A DNA stretch of 64,000 nucleotides from Caballeronia jiangsuensis (GCA_000648925.1 JFHF01000010.1:62001-126000), one strand, 5' to 3'; shown: positions 46,845 through 57,199, numbered from the stretch's first letter. The notes: generated by a model from the sequence alone, not told the origin. Program-made: numbers and translations.

Positions 46845-47015
46845 ATGGAATACAGAAGCTGGATGTGCCTGATCTGCGGCTGGATCTACGACGAGGAGGC
46901 GGGATTGCCCGAAGAGGGCATCGCGCCGGGCACGCGCTGGGAGGACGTTCCGATCAACTGGACCTGTCCCGAATGCGGAGCCCGCAAGGAAGATTTCGAG
47001 ATGGTTCAGATCTGA
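46845..47015 (+). CDS. Rubredoxin
   Basis: A 56-aa protein with the full one-iron site: CLICG near residue 8 and CPECG near residue 41, plus the aromatic core (WIYDEE, GTRWEDVP, NWTCP). Rubredoxins pass single electrons, for example to alkane hydroxylase or oxygen/peroxide-reducing enzymes; no partner is adjacent. ATG 46845 gives MEYRSWMCLICGW, the usual N-terminus. It is divergent from thiD, an arrangement common in this group, and is followed by a strong terminator. Confidence 0.95.
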   Translation: MEYRSWMCLICGWIYDEEAGLPEEGIAPGTRWEDVPINWTCPECGARKEDFEMVQI

Positions 47016-47030
47016 TCTTGTCGTTCTGCC

Positions 47031-47067
47031 GCGCCGCATGACTCGCGTCATGCGGCGCGCGTTTTTT
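47031..47067 (+). terminator. Rho-independent terminator of rubredoxin
   Basis: A perfect 12-bp stem GCGCCGCATGAC/GTCATGCGGCGC with TCGC loop, followed by GCGTTTTTT. Confidence 0.93.
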
Positions 47068-47378
47068 GCGGACCGCGTTCGAATATGACAACGCGTGCCG
47101 CGCGCGTGCCGCCGCCGTGCGGTTGGCGCGATTTTTCTGTTTTTGTAGCGTAAGGCGAGTTCGTTGCGGCGATTCCGGCGTCGCGCGATGTTGGCGAACA
47201 AAGGTGAAAGGTGCGAAAAGCCTCGGCGGGCGCATTCGATTTCCGCTCCCGCTCGATGAGGCATACGCTTGAAGCAGGCGTGGCGACACTCGTCCCGCCT
47301 ACCGATGACGCATTTTCAACCGCGTGCGACGGCGGCGTTCGATCACCGTGCCCGCGAACCGGCTTGTGAGCGCTTGTT
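47068..47378. other. Gap between rubredoxin and the Hpt-like gene
   Basis: 311 bp. Only chance frames are visible. An A/T-richer stretch (TTTTTCTGTTTTTGTAGCG near 47132) may hold the promoter of the next gene. No repeat or RNA gene seen. Confidence 0.4.
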
Positions 47379-48773
47379 ATGACATCTCGTCCCGATCTGC
47401 CCGTTCCCTTCGAAGCCCTGCCCAATCCGCGCGGCGGGTCGGTGCGACTCGCCGAAATGGCGCTGACCGACGCGCTGCACGCGTTCCAGCGCCAGGGCGA
47501 AACCGGGGCCGCGTTGAAGCGCGCCATCGCCGCGCTGCATTCGGCGGGCTGGCTGCCCGGGCAGCGTTTCGCCGAGGCGCTCGCGCTCGTCGCGCCGCTC
47601 GGCGACGAATCGGAGGGAAGCCACGCGCGCATCGCCGATGCGATCGCGGTGTTTCGCGGCGCGGTCGAGCGCCACAATCTGCGCGAACTCTCGTGCTCGA
47701 CCGGGCTTTTCGATCACTATCGCGGGCTGCACGCGCTCCTGGCCGCACACACGCGGGTCGCGCCCGTTTCCTACGACGACCTCGCGCTCGCGGGCCGCGC
47801 GATCGCGCCGGCGACGCTGCGCGGCATCGCGCCCGAGCGGCTCGCGCACCTGCGGGCGCATTACGAGGCGACGCTGCTCAAGCTGCTGCGCGGATCGGCC
47901 GAAGAATCCGCCAATGCCTTCGCGCGCCTCGATACCTGTCTCGACGAGCTGCAAGGTCCCGATCCCTACGATTTCTGGCGGCTCGCGTCGTCGACGGTGC
48001 GGGCGCTGCGTGAGCGCGCCGAACGCAGCGGCGGCGCGCTCGACCATATCGCCGATGCGAAGCGTCTCTACGCGCGCTTCAACCTCGTGCTGGCGGACCA
48101 GGCGCACGCGCTGTCGTATGCGCCGCGTTCGCTCGTGCGCGCGACGCTCGCGCTGCTGTGGCGCGATTTCGCGCTATACGGCGCCGCGCCCGAAGACACC
48201 GCGCACGTCGACGTGCTGCGCGACTACGGCCTGACCGTGGCATGGCACGTCGCCGCGACGCCGGCATCGGAAGCCGCGTGGGAAGCGGGCGCCGCGCAGG
48301 CGAGCGAGGAAGCGTCGCGCGATGCCGCGACCCGCGATCTCGGCGTGCTGCGCGTGAACGCCGCCGCCTACGAGGATTTCCTGCAGAGCGCGGAGACATC
48401 AATCGATGCGCTCGTCGAGCGCGGCACGCAGGCGAGCGAAACCGGCACGGTCGACGAAGCCGCGGCGCTTTCCGCGGCGGACGCGTCGCATCGGCTGGGC
48501 GCGGCGGCGTGCGCGCTGGGCCTCGGGCATGTCGCGCTGCTGGCGGACACGCTCGGCCTGGCGTGGCGGCGCGTCGCGCATCACGGAGAAACACACGCCG
48601 ATGGCGCCGAAGGCGCGACACGCGGCATCGATGCCACCGTGCCCGAGCGCGCCGCGCAAATGCTGCGTTCGATGCTGCATCAGGCGGCCGCCGGCATCGC
48701 GCCTTCGGAAGGGCGCGGATCGATCGTCGCCCTCACCGCGATGATCGAGAAGCCGGCGCTTATCGCGCGTTAA
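47379..48773 (+). CDS. Helical protein with Hpt-like segment, ChpA-N-terminus-like
   Basis: The 464-aa protein is nearly all helix and rich in Ala, Leu and Arg. Near residues 375-400 the stretch SHRLGAAACALGLGHVALLA fits the Hpt pattern HxLxxAAxxxGL with the phospho-acceptor His in place but the following Lys-Gly replaced by Gly-Ala. This resembles the N-terminal Hpt-like modules of ChpA/PilL kinases, but no CheA kinase core follows. Family assignment is tentative. The start ATG has no clear SD. Its 3' end overlaps the convergent photolyase gene by 4 bp. Confidence 0.7.
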   Translation: MTSRPDLPVPFEALPNPRGGSVRLAEMALTDALHAFQRQGETGAALKRAIAALHSAGWLPGQRFAEALALVAPLGDESEGSHARIADAIAVFRGAVERHNLRELSCSTGLFDHYRGLHALLAAHTRVAPVSYDDLALAGRAIAPATLRGIAPERLAHLRAHYEATLLKLLRGSAEESANAFARLDTCLDELQGPDPYDFWRLASSTVRALRERAERSGGALDHIADAKRLYARFNLVLADQAHALSYAPRSLVRATLALLWRDFALYGAAPEDTAHVDVLRDYGLTVAWHVAATPASEAAWEAGAAQASEEASRDAATRDLGVLRVNAAAYEDFLQSAETSIDALVERGTQASETGTVDEAAALSAADASHRLGAAACALGLGHVALLADTLGLAWRRVAHHGETHADGAEGATRGIDATVPERAAQMLRSMLHQAAAGIAPSEGRGSIVALTAMIEKPALIAR

Positions 48774-50260
48774 TCGTCCTCGGGCGGCGCGGCGTGCTTC
48801 GCGCCGGGCTTGCGTACGACGTCGTAGCGCGCGAGCGTGCGCTTTCTGGCGGCGTCGTGATCGACGATCGGCTGCGGATAATCTGCGCCGATCGAGACTT
48901 TCGCGGCCTTCAGCGCATCCGGCTTGGCGAGCCACGGCGCGTGGATATCGCGATCCGAAAGGCCCGCGATCTCCGGCACGTAATGGCGGATGAATTTGCC
49001 CGCCGAATCGAATTTCCGCGACTGCGTGACCGGATTGAAGATGCGGAAATACGGTTGCGCGTCGCAGCCGCTGGACGCGGCCCATTGCCAGCCGCCGTTG
49101 TTGTTCGATAGCTCGAAGTCGTTCAAGAGCGCTTCGAAATACGCCTCGCCGCGCCGCCAGTCGATACCGAGATCCTTCGTCAGAAAGCTCGCGACCACCA
49201 TGCGCAGCCGGTTGTGCATGTAGCCGGACGTGTTGATCTGCCGCATCGCCGCATCGACGAGCGGATAGCCGGTCTGACCCGCGCACCACGCGGCGAAGCT
49301 CGCGTCGGCGGCATCGCCCGTTTCCCAGCGTATGCGGTCGTATTCCGGCTTGAACGCGCGATGATCGCCCGCCACACCGACGTGCGGAAAATGGTGCAGC
49401 ACGGAGAAGTAGAACTCCCGCCAGATCAGCTCGCCGAGCCAGGTTTCTGCGCCTTTGTCGCCGTGTCGCTGCGCATCGTGCGCGCTGCGGGCGAGCGCGC
49501 GGATCGACATGGTGCCGTGCCGCAGATGCACGCCGAGATAGCTCGGGCCCTTCAGCGCGGGAAAATCGCGCGTGCGGCCGTAATCGGTCATGCGGTCGCG
49601 GAAATCGTCGAACAGTTCGTAGGCGCCGCTCGTGCCCGCGGGAAACGCGGGACCGTGCGCATCGGCAAAACCGAGCGCGGTGAGCGACGGCGCCGCGTGC
49701 TTCACGCCCGACGGCGGCTTCGCGAGCGCGCTCAGATGATCCTCCAACGCATACGGCTTCAGCGCATCCGGCGTGAGCGTGGCGAGCCACTTGCGCTTGT
49801 ACGGCGTGAAGACGGTGTAGGGCTTGCCTGCGCCTGTCATCACGTCGTCATGATCGAAGACGGCCTGATCGCGGAACGTGAAAAAAGCGATGTCCTGACT
49901 CGCGAGTTTCGTCGCGACGGCCTCGTCGCGCGCCTTCGCGGCCGGTTCGTAATCGCGGTTGGCGAACACGGCATCGACGCCGCATTCGCGCGCGAGCGCC
50001 GGAATATCGTGAACCGGATGACCGTGCCGCACGATCAGCGCGCCGCCGGCCTCGCGCAGCGTGCGATCCAGTTCGACGACGCTCGCATGGATAAAGGGCA
50101 CGCGCCGGTCCTTTTTTTCGAGCGGCGAGAGAATATCGCGATCGAAAATGAACGCACACAGCACGCGGCGGCACCGTGTAAGCGCATGATAGAGTGCAGC
50201 ATTGTCTGCCGCGCGCAGGTCCCGCCGAAACCAGACCAGACCTACATCAAAGTCGGCCAT
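48770..50260 (-). CDS. phrB: Deoxyribodipyrimidine photolyase
   Basis: PhrB repairs cyclobutane pyrimidine dimers with blue light. The 496-aa protein has the N-terminal antenna domain ([21 protein letters not shown]) and the FAD domain with [60 protein letters not shown] and [20 protein letters not shown], the signature of class I CPD photolyases. The conserved Trp and Asn around FAD are present. It is divergent from yqgE (30 bp), so promoters overlap. Confidence 0.95.
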   Translation of the reverse strand: MADFDVGLVWFRRDLRAADNAALYHALTRCRRVLCAFIFDRDILSPLEKKDRRVPFIHASVVELDRTLREAGGALIVRHGHPVHDIPALARECGVDAVFANRDYEPAAKARDEAVATKLASQDIAFFTFRDQAVFDHDDVMTGAGKPYTVFTPYKRKWLATLTPDALKPYALEDHLSALAKPPSGVKHAAPSLTALGFADAHGPAFPAGTSGAYELFDDFRDRMTDYGRTRDFPALKGPSYLGVHLRHGTMSIRALARSAHDAQRHGDKGAETWLGELIWREFYFSVLHHFPHVGVAGDHRAFKPEYDRIRWETGDAADASFAAWCAGQTGYPLVDAAMRQINTSGYMHNRLRMVVASFLTKDLGIDWRRGEAYFEALLNDFELSNNNGGWQWAASSGCDAQPYFRIFNPVTQSRKFDSAGKFIRHYVPEIAGLSDRDIHAPWLAKPDALKAAKVSIGADYPQPIVDHDAARKRTLARYDVVRKPGAKHAAPPEDD

Positions 50261-50290
50261 CTCGCAGCGCCTTTGTTAAAATTCTGAATT

Positions 50291-50869
50291 ATGTCCAAGA
50301 CTTCCGATCGCATCAATTTGACGAATCAGTTCCTGATCGCCATGCCCAACATGGCCGATCCTACGTTTTCAGGAACCGTGGTCTACCTGTGCGATCACAC
50401 GGAGAAAGGCGCGCTCGGCCTCGTCATCAACCGGCCGACCGATATCGATCTCCAGTCGCTCTTCAACCGCATCGATCTCAAGCTGGAGATCGAGCCGCTC
50501 GTCCATTTGCCCGTGTATTTCGGCGGTCCCGTGCAGACCGAGCGCGGCTTCGTGCTGCACGAAGCGGGCGAGGGCGAACCGTACAGTTCGTCGATGAGCG
50601 TGCCAGGCGGCCTCGCCATGACCACGTCGAAAGATGTGCTCGAAGCGGTCGCGAGCGGCAAGGGCCCCGAGCGCTTCCTGCTCACGCTCGGTCACGCCGG
50701 GTGGGGCGCGGGGCAGCTCGAAGAGGAAATCTCGAAGAACGGCTGGCTCACGGTGGAAGCCGATCCGCGAATCATCTTCGACGTGCCGGCCGAAGACCGC
50801 CTCGAAGCCGCGCTGTCGCTGCTCGGCGTGTCGCGCTCGATGTTGTCCGGCGAAGCAGGGCACGCATGA
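50291..50869 (+). CDS. YqgE/AlgH-family protein
   Basis: The 192-aa protein contains [52 protein letters not shown] and [18 protein letters not shown], all conserved in YqgE/AlgH (DUF179). Function is unsettled. Its stop overlaps the ruvX start (ATGA), the conserved yqgE-ruvX-pyrR-pyrB order. It leads the operon. Confidence 0.94.
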   Translation: MSKTSDRINLTNQFLIAMPNMADPTFSGTVVYLCDHTEKGALGLVINRPTDIDLQSLFNRIDLKLEIEPLVHLPVYFGGPVQTERGFVLHEAGEGEPYSSSMSVPGGLAMTTSKDVLEAVASGKGPERFLLTLGHAGWGAGQLEEEISKNGWLTVEADPRIIFDVPAEDRLEAALSLLGVSRSMLSGEAGHA

Positions 50870-51312
50870 GCCGCGAAGCCACGCTACTGGCATTCGATTA
50901 CGGCGAGAAGCGGATTGGTGTCGCCGTCGGCAATACGCTCACGAAACACGCACGTGCGCTCGTCACACTGGAAAATCGCGATCGCGAATATCGCTTCGTC
51001 GAAGTGGGCAAGCTGCTCGACGAGTGGAAGCCCGACACCGTGGTCGTCGGCATGCCGATGCATCCCGACGGCACGCCGCATGAAATGAGCGCGCTCGCGA
51101 AGCGCTTCGGCAATCAGGTGAACGGCCGTTTCAACGTGCCCGTGCAATGGGTGGACGAACGCTACTCGTCCGTCGACGCCAAAGCCGATTTGCGCGAACG
51201 CGGCGTGCGCACCAACGCACGCGGCCGCTTCGACGAGATCGACGCCGAAGCCGCCCGCGTCATTCTTCAACAATATCTCGACGGACTTCCCGACGATCAT
51301 GAGTTCCATTGA
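50866..51312 (+). CDS. ruvX: Putative pre-16S rRNA nuclease / Holliday junction resolvase YqgF
   Basis: The 148-aa RNase H-fold protein begins [17 protein letters not shown] (catalytic Asp in FDYG), has [15 protein letters not shown], the second acid in [10 protein letters not shown] and the last Asp in [19 protein letters not shown]. YqgF homologs mature 16S rRNA 5' ends. It overlaps yqgE by 4 bp and pyrR by 14 bp, showing tight coupling. Confidence 0.94.
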   Translation: MSREATLLAFDYGEKRIGVAVGNTLTKHARALVTLENRDREYRFVEVGKLLDEWKPDTVVVGMPMHPDGTPHEMSALAKRFGNQVNGRFNVPVQWVDERYSSVDAKADLRERGVRTNARGRFDEIDAEAARVILQQYLDGLPDDHEFH

Positions 51313-51808
51313 CGCCGAGTCGCTCTATCGCGCGCTGGTCGACCAGATTCGCGCTGCGTTCGGACAATCGCTCGCCGCACCCGATGGCCCCGTTCTCGCC
51401 GGCATCTACAGCGGCGGCGTGTGGCTCGCAGAGCGGCTCGCGAAGGACCTGAACGCACCGCACTTCGGTGTGGTGAATGTCGCGCTGCATCGCGACGACT
51501 ACGCGAAAAAGGGTCTGCACAGCCAGGCCCGCCCGACCGAATTGCCTTTCGATGTGAACGGCCGTCGCATCATCCTGATCGACGACGTGCTGTCGACGGG
51601 GCGCACCGTGCGCGCGGCGATCAACGAGCTGTACGACTACGGCCGCCCGGCGTCGATCGACCTCGCGGTGCTCGCCGATCGCGGCGGGCGCGAAATGCCG
51701 ATCGGCGCGCGCTTCACGGGTGCGACGGTTGAAGTGCCCGCGAACCAGAACCTCGTGCTCGCGCGTCGCGAGGACGGCGGATTCACTTTTACGACCGAAG
51801 CCCGCTGA
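51299..51808 (+). CDS. pyrR: PyrR: bifunctional pyr operon regulator / uracil phosphoribosyltransferase
   Basis: The 169-aa protein has the PRPP-binding loop [17 protein letters not shown] and the hood region of type I PRTases ([17 protein letters not shown]). PyrR in Bacillus is an RNA-binding attenuator; in Gram-negatives it may serve mainly as a UPRTase. No obvious anti-terminator hairpin lies in the 41 bp before pyrB. The start at 51299 overlaps ruvX; its position next to pyrB supports the call. Confidence 0.93.
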   Translation: MSSIDAESLYRALVDQIRAAFGQSLAAPDGPVLAGIYSGGVWLAERLAKDLNAPHFGVVNVALHRDDYAKKGLHSQARPTELPFDVNGRRIILIDDVLSTGRTVRAAINELYDYGRPASIDLAVLADRGGREMPIGARFTGATVEVPANQNLVLARREDGGFTFTTEAR

Positions 51809-51849
51809 GCGACGCTCGCAGCTTCTTTCCAGTAACACCCGGGATCACC

Positions 51850-52875
51850 ATGAACACCGCCACTCAGGGCGCAACCGAGACGGGCGCGCCTACCCAAGAC
51901 AAGTTCCGGTACGGCTTTCTCAAGGGCAACCCGCAGCTCACGAAGAACGGCGAGCTCAAGCACTTGCTGACCATCGAAGGACTGCCGCGCTCGATCGTCA
52001 CGCACATTCTCGATACCGCCGAGCAGTTCGTGAGCGTGACCGACCGCGAAGTGAAGAAGGTGCCGCTCTTGCGCGGCAAGTCGGTGTTCAACCTCTTCTT
52101 CGAGAACTCGACGCGCACGCGCACCACGTTCGAGATCGCGGCGAAGCGCCTGTCGGCGGATGTGCTGAACCTGAATATCAACGCGTCATCGACGAGCAAG
52201 GGCGAATCGCTGCTCGACACGATCAACAACCTCTCCGCGATGCACGCGGACATGTTCGTCGTGCGTCACGCGTCGAGCGGCGCGCCGTATCTGATCGCCG
52301 AGCATTGCGCGCCGCACGTGCACGTGATCAATGCGGGCGATGGCCGCCACGCGCATCCGACGCAGGGCCTGCTCGACATGTACACGATCCGCCATTACAA
52401 GCGCGACTTCACGAAGCTGCGCGTGGCGATCGTCGGCGACATTCTGCATTCGCGCGTCGCACGCTCGGACATTCACGCGCTGACCACGCTGGGCGTGCCC
52501 GAAGTGCGCGCGATCGGCCCGCGTACGCTGTTGCCGGGCAACCTCGACCAGATGGGCGTGCACGTCTATCACAATCTCGACGAAGGCCTGAAGGGCGTCG
52601 ACGTGATCATCATGCTGCGCCTGCAGAACGAGCGCATGAGCGGCGCGCTCCTGCCGTCCGCGCAGGAGTATTTCAAGAGTTGGGGACTCACGCCCGAGCG
52701 CCTCGCGCTCGCCGCGCCCGATGCGATCGTCATGCATCCGGGCCCGATGAACCGCGGCGTGGAAATCGACTCACAGGTGGCCGACGGCCCGCAATCGGTG
52801 ATCCTGAATCAGGTGACCTTCGGCATCGCCGTGCGCATGGCGGTGATGGGCATCGTGGCCGGCAACAGCGACTGA
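51850..52875 (+). CDS. pyrB: Aspartate carbamoyltransferase catalytic subunit
   Basis: PyrB joins aspartate and carbamoyl phosphate in pyrimidine synthesis. The 341-aa protein has the carbamoyl-phosphate motif [20 protein letters not shown], the [12 protein letters not shown] loop, [24 protein letters not shown] and [12 protein letters not shown]. The N-terminus is extended by about 25 residues compared with E. coli PyrB, as in the class A enzymes that assemble with a DHOase-like partner. The pyrC' gene 10 bp downstream encodes exactly such a partner. Confidence 0.97.
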   Translation: MNTATQGATETGAPTQDKFRYGFLKGNPQLTKNGELKHLLTIEGLPRSIVTHILDTAEQFVSVTDREVKKVPLLRGKSVFNLFFENSTRTRTTFEIAAKRLSADVLNLNINASSTSKGESLLDTINNLSAMHADMFVVRHASSGAPYLIAEHCAPHVHVINAGDGRHAHPTQGLLDMYTIRHYKRDFTKLRVAIVGDILHSRVARSDIHALTTLGVPEVRAIGPRTLLPGNLDQMGVHVYHNLDEGLKGVDVIIMLRLQNERMSGALLPSAQEYFKSWGLTPERLALAAPDAIVMHPGPMNRGVEIDSQVADGPQSVILNQVTFGIAVRMAVMGIVAGNSD

Positions 52876-52885
52876 AGAAGACGAC

Positions 52886-54163
52886 ATGAAGATCCAGATT
52901 CAAAACGGCACGATCATCGACCCGGCCGCGGGCACGGAAGAACGCAAGGACGTTTTCATCGCGGCGGGCAGGATCGTCGGCCTGGGCGAAGCGCCTGCGG
53001 ATTTCAACGCGGCGAAGATCATCGACGCGTCGGGGCTTTACATCGCGCCGGGTTTCGTCGATCTGTCCGCGCGGTTGCGCGAGCCGGGCTTCGAGCACAA
53101 GGCGACGCTCGAATCCGAAATGGCCGCCGCGATGGCCGGCGGCGTGACGAGCCTCGTGTGTCCGCCCGACACCGATCCGACGCTCGACGAGCCGGGCCTC
53201 GTCGAAATGCTCAAGTTTCGCGCGCAGAAGCTGCATCTCGCGCATGTGTATCCGCTCGGCGCGCTGACCGTCGGCTTGAAGGGCGAGGCCATCACCGAGA
53301 TGGTCCAGTTGACCGAGGCGGGCTGCATCGGTTTTTCGCAGGCCGATAACCCGATCGTCGATACGCGCACGCTGCAACGCGCACTGCAATATGCGACCAC
53401 GTACGGCTACACCGTGTGGCTGCGCCCGCAGGACGCTTACATGTCGAAGGGCGGCGTGGCGGCGAGCGGCGCGGTGGCGTCGCGGCTCGGGTTGTCGGGC
53501 GTGCCGGTGGCGGCGGAAACCATCGCGCTGCATACCATTTTCGAATTGATGCGCGTGACCGGTGCGCGCGTGCATCTGTCGCATCTGTCGTCGGCGGCGG
53601 GCGTCGAACTCGTGCGCGCGGCGAAGGCCGAGGGTCTCGCCGTCTCGTGCGACGTGACGGTCAATCATGTCCATCTGACCGATATCGACATCGGCTACTT
53701 CGATTCGCAATTCCGTCTCGATCCGCCGCTGCGCTCGCAGCGCGACCGCGACGCGATCCGCGCGGGCCTCGCGGACGGCACCATCGACGCGATCTGCTCC
53801 GACCACACGCCGCTCGACGACGACGAAAAGCTGCTGCCCTTCGCCGAAGCCACACCGGGCGCGACCGGTCTCGAACTGCTGCTGTCGCTGACGGTGAAGT
53901 GGGCGCTCGACGCGAACGTGCCGCTCGCGAAGGCGCTCGCGCGCATCTCGTGCGCGCCCGCAGATGTGCTCAAGCTGCCCGCGGGCCGCATCGCGACCGG
54001 CGCAATCGCGGATCTCTGCGTGTTCGACGCGGCGGGCGAATGGCGCGTCGATCCGACGAAGCTGAAGAGCCAGGGCCGCAATACGCCGTTCCTCGGCTAC
54101 GAACTGCCGGCGCGCGTGCGTGCGACGATCGTCGGCGGGCACGTCGCTTACGAGAGCCGCTGA
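52886..54163 (+). CDS. pyrX: Inactive dihydroorotase-like subunit PyrC' (PyrX)
   Basis: The 425-aa protein has the amidohydrolase barrel of dihydroorotase: PGFVDLSARLREPGFEHKA, GVTSLVCPPDTDPTLDEPG, VHLSHLSSAAG, ICSDHTPLDDDEK. Where active DHOases have the metal-binding HxH (DLHVHLREPG), this one has Ser-Ala-Arg, so two zinc ligands are lost. It matches PyrC' of Pseudomonas, a non-catalytic scaffold needed to assemble active ATCase with PyrB. A working PyrC must be encoded elsewhere. Confidence 0.93.
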   Translation: MKIQIQNGTIIDPAAGTEERKDVFIAAGRIVGLGEAPADFNAAKIIDASGLYIAPGFVDLSARLREPGFEHKATLESEMAAAMAGGVTSLVCPPDTDPTLDEPGLVEMLKFRAQKLHLAHVYPLGALTVGLKGEAITEMVQLTEAGCIGFSQADNPIVDTRTLQRALQYATTYGYTVWLRPQDAYMSKGGVAASGAVASRLGLSGVPVAAETIALHTIFELMRVTGARVHLSHLSSAAGVELVRAAKAEGLAVSCDVTVNHVHLTDIDIGYFDSQFRLDPPLRSQRDRDAIRAGLADGTIDAICSDHTPLDDDEKLLPFAEATPGATGLELLLSLTVKWALDANVPLAKALARISCAPADVLKLPAGRIATGAIADLCVFDAAGEWRVDPTKLKSQGRNTPFLGYELPARVRATIVGGHVAYESR

Positions 54164-54165
54164 TC

Positions 54166-54963
54166 ATGTTCGCTGGGCGCAAGCTGCGGCTCGTTATCCA
54201 CTTGCTGTACGGCATGTGGGTTGTCGCGAGGCGCTTTCCGCGCGCGTCCGCGAGCGAGCGCGCCGAGATGAATCGCGTGTGGTCGCTCGAGATGCTGCGG
54301 CTTTCCGGGATGAAGCTCGTCGTGCATAACGACGAGGCGCGGCTCGATGCGGGCGTGCTCGTCGTCGGCAATCACATCTCGTGGATCGATATCTACGTGA
54401 TCAACGCGTGGCGCCCGACGCCGTTCGTGTCGAAGGCGGAGATTCGAAAGTGGCCGGTCGTCGGCTGGCTGGCGCAACAACTCGGCACGGTGTTCGTGCA
54501 GCGCGAGAAGCGTAGCGACGCGAAGCGCATCATGCACGAGCTGGCCAGTCGATTGCTCGCGGGCGAAAAGATGTGCGTGTTCCCGGAAGGCACCACCACC
54601 GATGGCACGTCGCTGCTGCCGTTTCACGCGAACATGTTTCAGGCGGCGGTATCGGCGTCGTGTCCTGTGCAGCCGATCTGCCTGATGTACGAAGACGCGC
54701 AAGGGCGGCAATCGACTGCGCCTGCGTATATCGGCGATATGTCGCTCGACGATTCGCTGAACGCATTGCTGGGCGCGGGGGAAATCACCGCGCATCTGTA
54801 TGTGTGCGATCCGCTCGCGCCGGGGGCGGATCGGAGGTTGCTTGCGAGCGAAGCGCAGGCTGCCGTCGACGCGGCGCTGCAGCGCATGCGTGGTGCACCG
54901 GCTGTCGTCGAAACGAGGGCCGAGGTTCCGCTCACTTCTTCATCGAGCAGCTCACCTGCGTGA
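54166..54963 (+). CDS. plsC: 1-acyl-sn-glycerol-3-phosphate acyltransferase
   Basis: PlsC adds the second acyl chain to form phosphatidic acid. The 265-aa protein has the catalytic NHISWIDIY (HX4D), KWPVVGWLAQQLGTVFVQR and the substrate-binding FPEGTTTDG. The first residues are hydrophobic and anchor it to the inner membrane. It starts 2 bp after pyrX and ends in a Ser-rich tail overlapping the convergent apaH by 32 bp. Confidence 0.93.
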   Translation: MFAGRKLRLVIHLLYGMWVVARRFPRASASERAEMNRVWSLEMLRLSGMKLVVHNDEARLDAGVLVVGNHISWIDIYVINAWRPTPFVSKAEIRKWPVVGWLAQQLGTVFVQREKRSDAKRIMHELASRLLAGEKMCVFPEGTTTDGTSLLPFHANMFQAAVSASCPVQPICLMYEDAQGRQSTAPAYIGDMSLDDSLNALLGAGEITAHLYVCDPLAPGADRRLLASEAQAAVDAALQRMRGAPAVVETRAEVPLTSSSSSSPA

Positions 54964-55780
54964 TCATGCGTTGCGCGGGATCGGCGGTCATGCGCACCGC
55001 CGATAGCTTGTTGCCCCAGACGCAGCCCGAATCGAGACACAGCACGTCGTCGCGGATCATGAGGCCGAGCGCGGCCCAATGGCCGAAGACGATCGTCACG
55101 TCCTGCGTGCGGCGATTCGGTACGTCGAACCACGGCATATAGCCGGGCGGCGCGGCGTCGGGGCCGCCGTTGTTGGCGAATTCCATCGCGCCTTCGGGCG
55201 TGCAGAAGCGGATGCGCGTCAACGCGTTGTAGATCACGCGCAGGCGGTCCGCGCCCTTCAGGTTGTCTTCCCAGCGATGCGGCTCGTTGCCGTAGAGCGA
55301 CGCGAGCGTTTCTTTCCAGTTCGGCGCGCGCAAGGCCTGTTCGAGTTCGTGGGCGAGTTCCATCGTCATCGTCGCGTCCCATTGCGGTAGTACGCCTGCG
55401 TGGACCATCAGCACGTTGTTCTCGAAATGCGCGACGGGCTTGTGACGGACCCATTCGATGAGTTCGGCGGCGTCGGGTGCGGCGAGGATTTCATCGAGCG
55501 TGTCGCCTTTTTTCGGTTTGCGCAGACCGGCGGCGACGGACAGCAGATTCAGGTCGTGATTGCCGAGTACGACCGTCGCGCGCGAGCCGAGGGCGATTAC
55601 CTCGCGCAACGTCTGCAATGATTTCGGACCGCGGTTGATGAGGTCGCCCGCGAACCAGAGCGGCGTGTCGGGGGCGGGGGCGGCTTTTTTCAGGAGGCGC
55701 TGGAAGGGGTCGCAGCAGCCCTGGAGGTCGCCGAAGACGAGGGGGGAGGTGGCGGTGCTGGAGGTCGGGGCGTCGGTCAT
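54932..55780 (-). CDS. apaH: Symmetrical Ap4A hydrolase
   Basis: ApaH splits diadenosine tetraphosphate into two ADP. The 282-aa metallophosphoesterase has VFGDLQGCCDPFQRLL, WFAGDLINRGPKSL, VVLGNHDLNLL and VFGHWAALG, all metal-ligand motifs in place. It is the normal length. Convergent with plsC (32-bp overlap), and upstream lies the O-antigen locus promoter region. Confidence 0.95.
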   Translation of the reverse strand: MTDAPTSSTATSPLVFGDLQGCCDPFQRLLKKAAPAPDTPLWFAGDLINRGPKSLQTLREVIALGSRATVVLGNHDLNLLSVAAGLRKPKKGDTLDEILAAPDAAELIEWVRHKPVAHFENNVLMVHAGVLPQWDATMTMELAHELEQALRAPNWKETLASLYGNEPHRWEDNLKGADRLRVIYNALTRIRFCTPEGAMEFANNGGPDAAPPGYMPWFDVPNRRTQDVTIVFGHWAALGLMIRDDVLCLDSGCVWGNKLSAVRMTADPAQRMITQVSCSMKK

Positions 55781-56127
55781 ACACTGTTACAGGCTGCGAA
55801 ACCGGCTCAAAATGAGATTAATCGGGCATTATGAAACAGGCGAAGAACACTGTCTGTTCATAAAAAGTGTCGAGTTCGCGTCGCCGTTACACATTGCAAC
55901 GCGGTGCACTTCTGAAACAGTAGCTGTATCAAGTTGTTAGGCGGATAGTTTTTGCATGAGCCGGCTTTATAATCGGCGATTGGCCGAAGCGGGGCAATCC
56001 TCGCCCGGTTTGAGCATGACTACAGCAATGCATGCTGTAACTTTAATATTCGCGCAATTTTTCCCACATGTTCGGGCTTACGCTCATTTTTGATGAATGA
56101 GCTTACAGCGGCGAAAAAGAGGCATTC
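55781..56127. promoter_or_regulatory. Divergent regulatory region apaH/rfbB with two dyads
   Basis: 347 bp, visibly richer in A/T than the surroundings. It contains GAACA-CTGTC-TGTTC (55845-55859), TATAAT (55968-55973, no good -35 at 16-18 bp) and TACAGCA-ATGCA-TGCTGTA (56021-56039, perfect 7-bp arms). The dyads could be operators for the O-antigen locus. Assignment is inference only. Confidence 0.5.
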
Positions 56128-57189
56128 ATGATTCTCGTGACGGGCGGCGCCGGTTTCATCGGCGCCAATTTTGTTCTGGACTGGCTCAATGGCTCGGACG
56201 AGCCTGTTCTGAACGTCGACAAGCTGACGTACGCGGGCAATCTCGGCACGCTCAAGTCGCTCGAAGGCGATGCCCGCCACGTATTCGCGCGCGCGGACAT
56301 TTGCGACCGCACCGCCATCGATACGCTGCTGGCCACGCACAAACCGCGCGCCATCCTGCATTTCGCCGCCGAAAGTCACGTCGATCGCTCGATTCACGGC
56401 CCGGCCGATTTCGTGCAGACCAACGTCGTCGGCACGTTCACGCTGCTCGAAGCCGCGCGGATGTACTGGAGCACGCTCCCCGAAGACGAGAAGCAGGCGT
56501 TTCGCTTTCTGCACGTGTCGACCGACGAGGTGTACGGCTCGCTGTCGGCCACCGATCCACAGTTTTCCGAGACCACGCCCTACGCACCGAACAGCCCCTA
56601 TTCGGCGACCAAGGCGGGCTCCGATCACCTGGTGCGCGCGTATCACCATACGTACGGCCTGCCGGTTCTGACGACCAATTGCTCGAACAACTACGGGCCA
56701 TACCAGTTCCCTGAAAAGCTGATTCCGCTGATGATCGCGAACGCGCTCGCGGGCAAGCCGCTGCCGGTGTATGGCGACGGCCAGAACGTGCGCGACTGGT
56801 TGTACGTGGGCGATCACTGCGCCGCGATCCGTGAAGTGCTCGCACGCGGCGTGCCGGGCGAGACCTACAACGTCGGCGGCTGGAACGAGAAGAAGAACCT
56901 CGAAGTCGTGCACACGCTGTGCGATCTGCTGGACAAGGCGAAGCCGAAGTCGGGCGGCTCCTATCGCGATCAGATCACCTACGTGAAGGATCGTCCGGGC
57001 CACGACCGCCGCTATGCCATCGATGCGCGCAAGCTCGAACGCGAACTCGGCTGGAAGCCCGCGGAAACGTTCGAAACGGGCCTGGCGAAGACGGTCCAAT
57101 GGTATCTGGACAATCAGGCGTGGGCGGACGAAGTGGCTTCCGGCGAATATCGCAAATGGGTCGAGACGAACTACGCGCAGCGCGCGTAA
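56128..57189 (+). CDS. rfbB: dTDP-glucose 4,6-dehydratase
   Basis: Second step of dTDP-L-rhamnose synthesis. The 353-aa SDR has the NAD motif [13 protein letters not shown] at the start, [38 protein letters not shown] (catalytic Tyr/Lys) and [19 protein letters not shown]. It leads the rfbBACD operon, with rfbA 10 bp downstream. Confidence 0.97.
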   Translation: MILVTGGAGFIGANFVLDWLNGSDEPVLNVDKLTYAGNLGTLKSLEGDARHVFARADICDRTAIDTLLATHKPRAILHFAAESHVDRSIHGPADFVQTNVVGTFTLLEAARMYWSTLPEDEKQAFRFLHVSTDEVYGSLSATDPQFSETTPYAPNSPYSATKAGSDHLVRAYHHTYGLPVLTTNCSNNYGPYQFPEKLIPLMIANALAGKPLPVYGDGQNVRDWLYVGDHCAAIREVLARGVPGETYNVGGWNEKKNLEVVHTLCDLLDKAKPKSGGSYRDQITYVKDRPGHDRRYAIDARKLERELGWKPAETFETGLAKTVQWYLDNQAWADEVASGEYRKWVETNYAQRA

Positions 57190-57199
57190 GGAGCTGACG

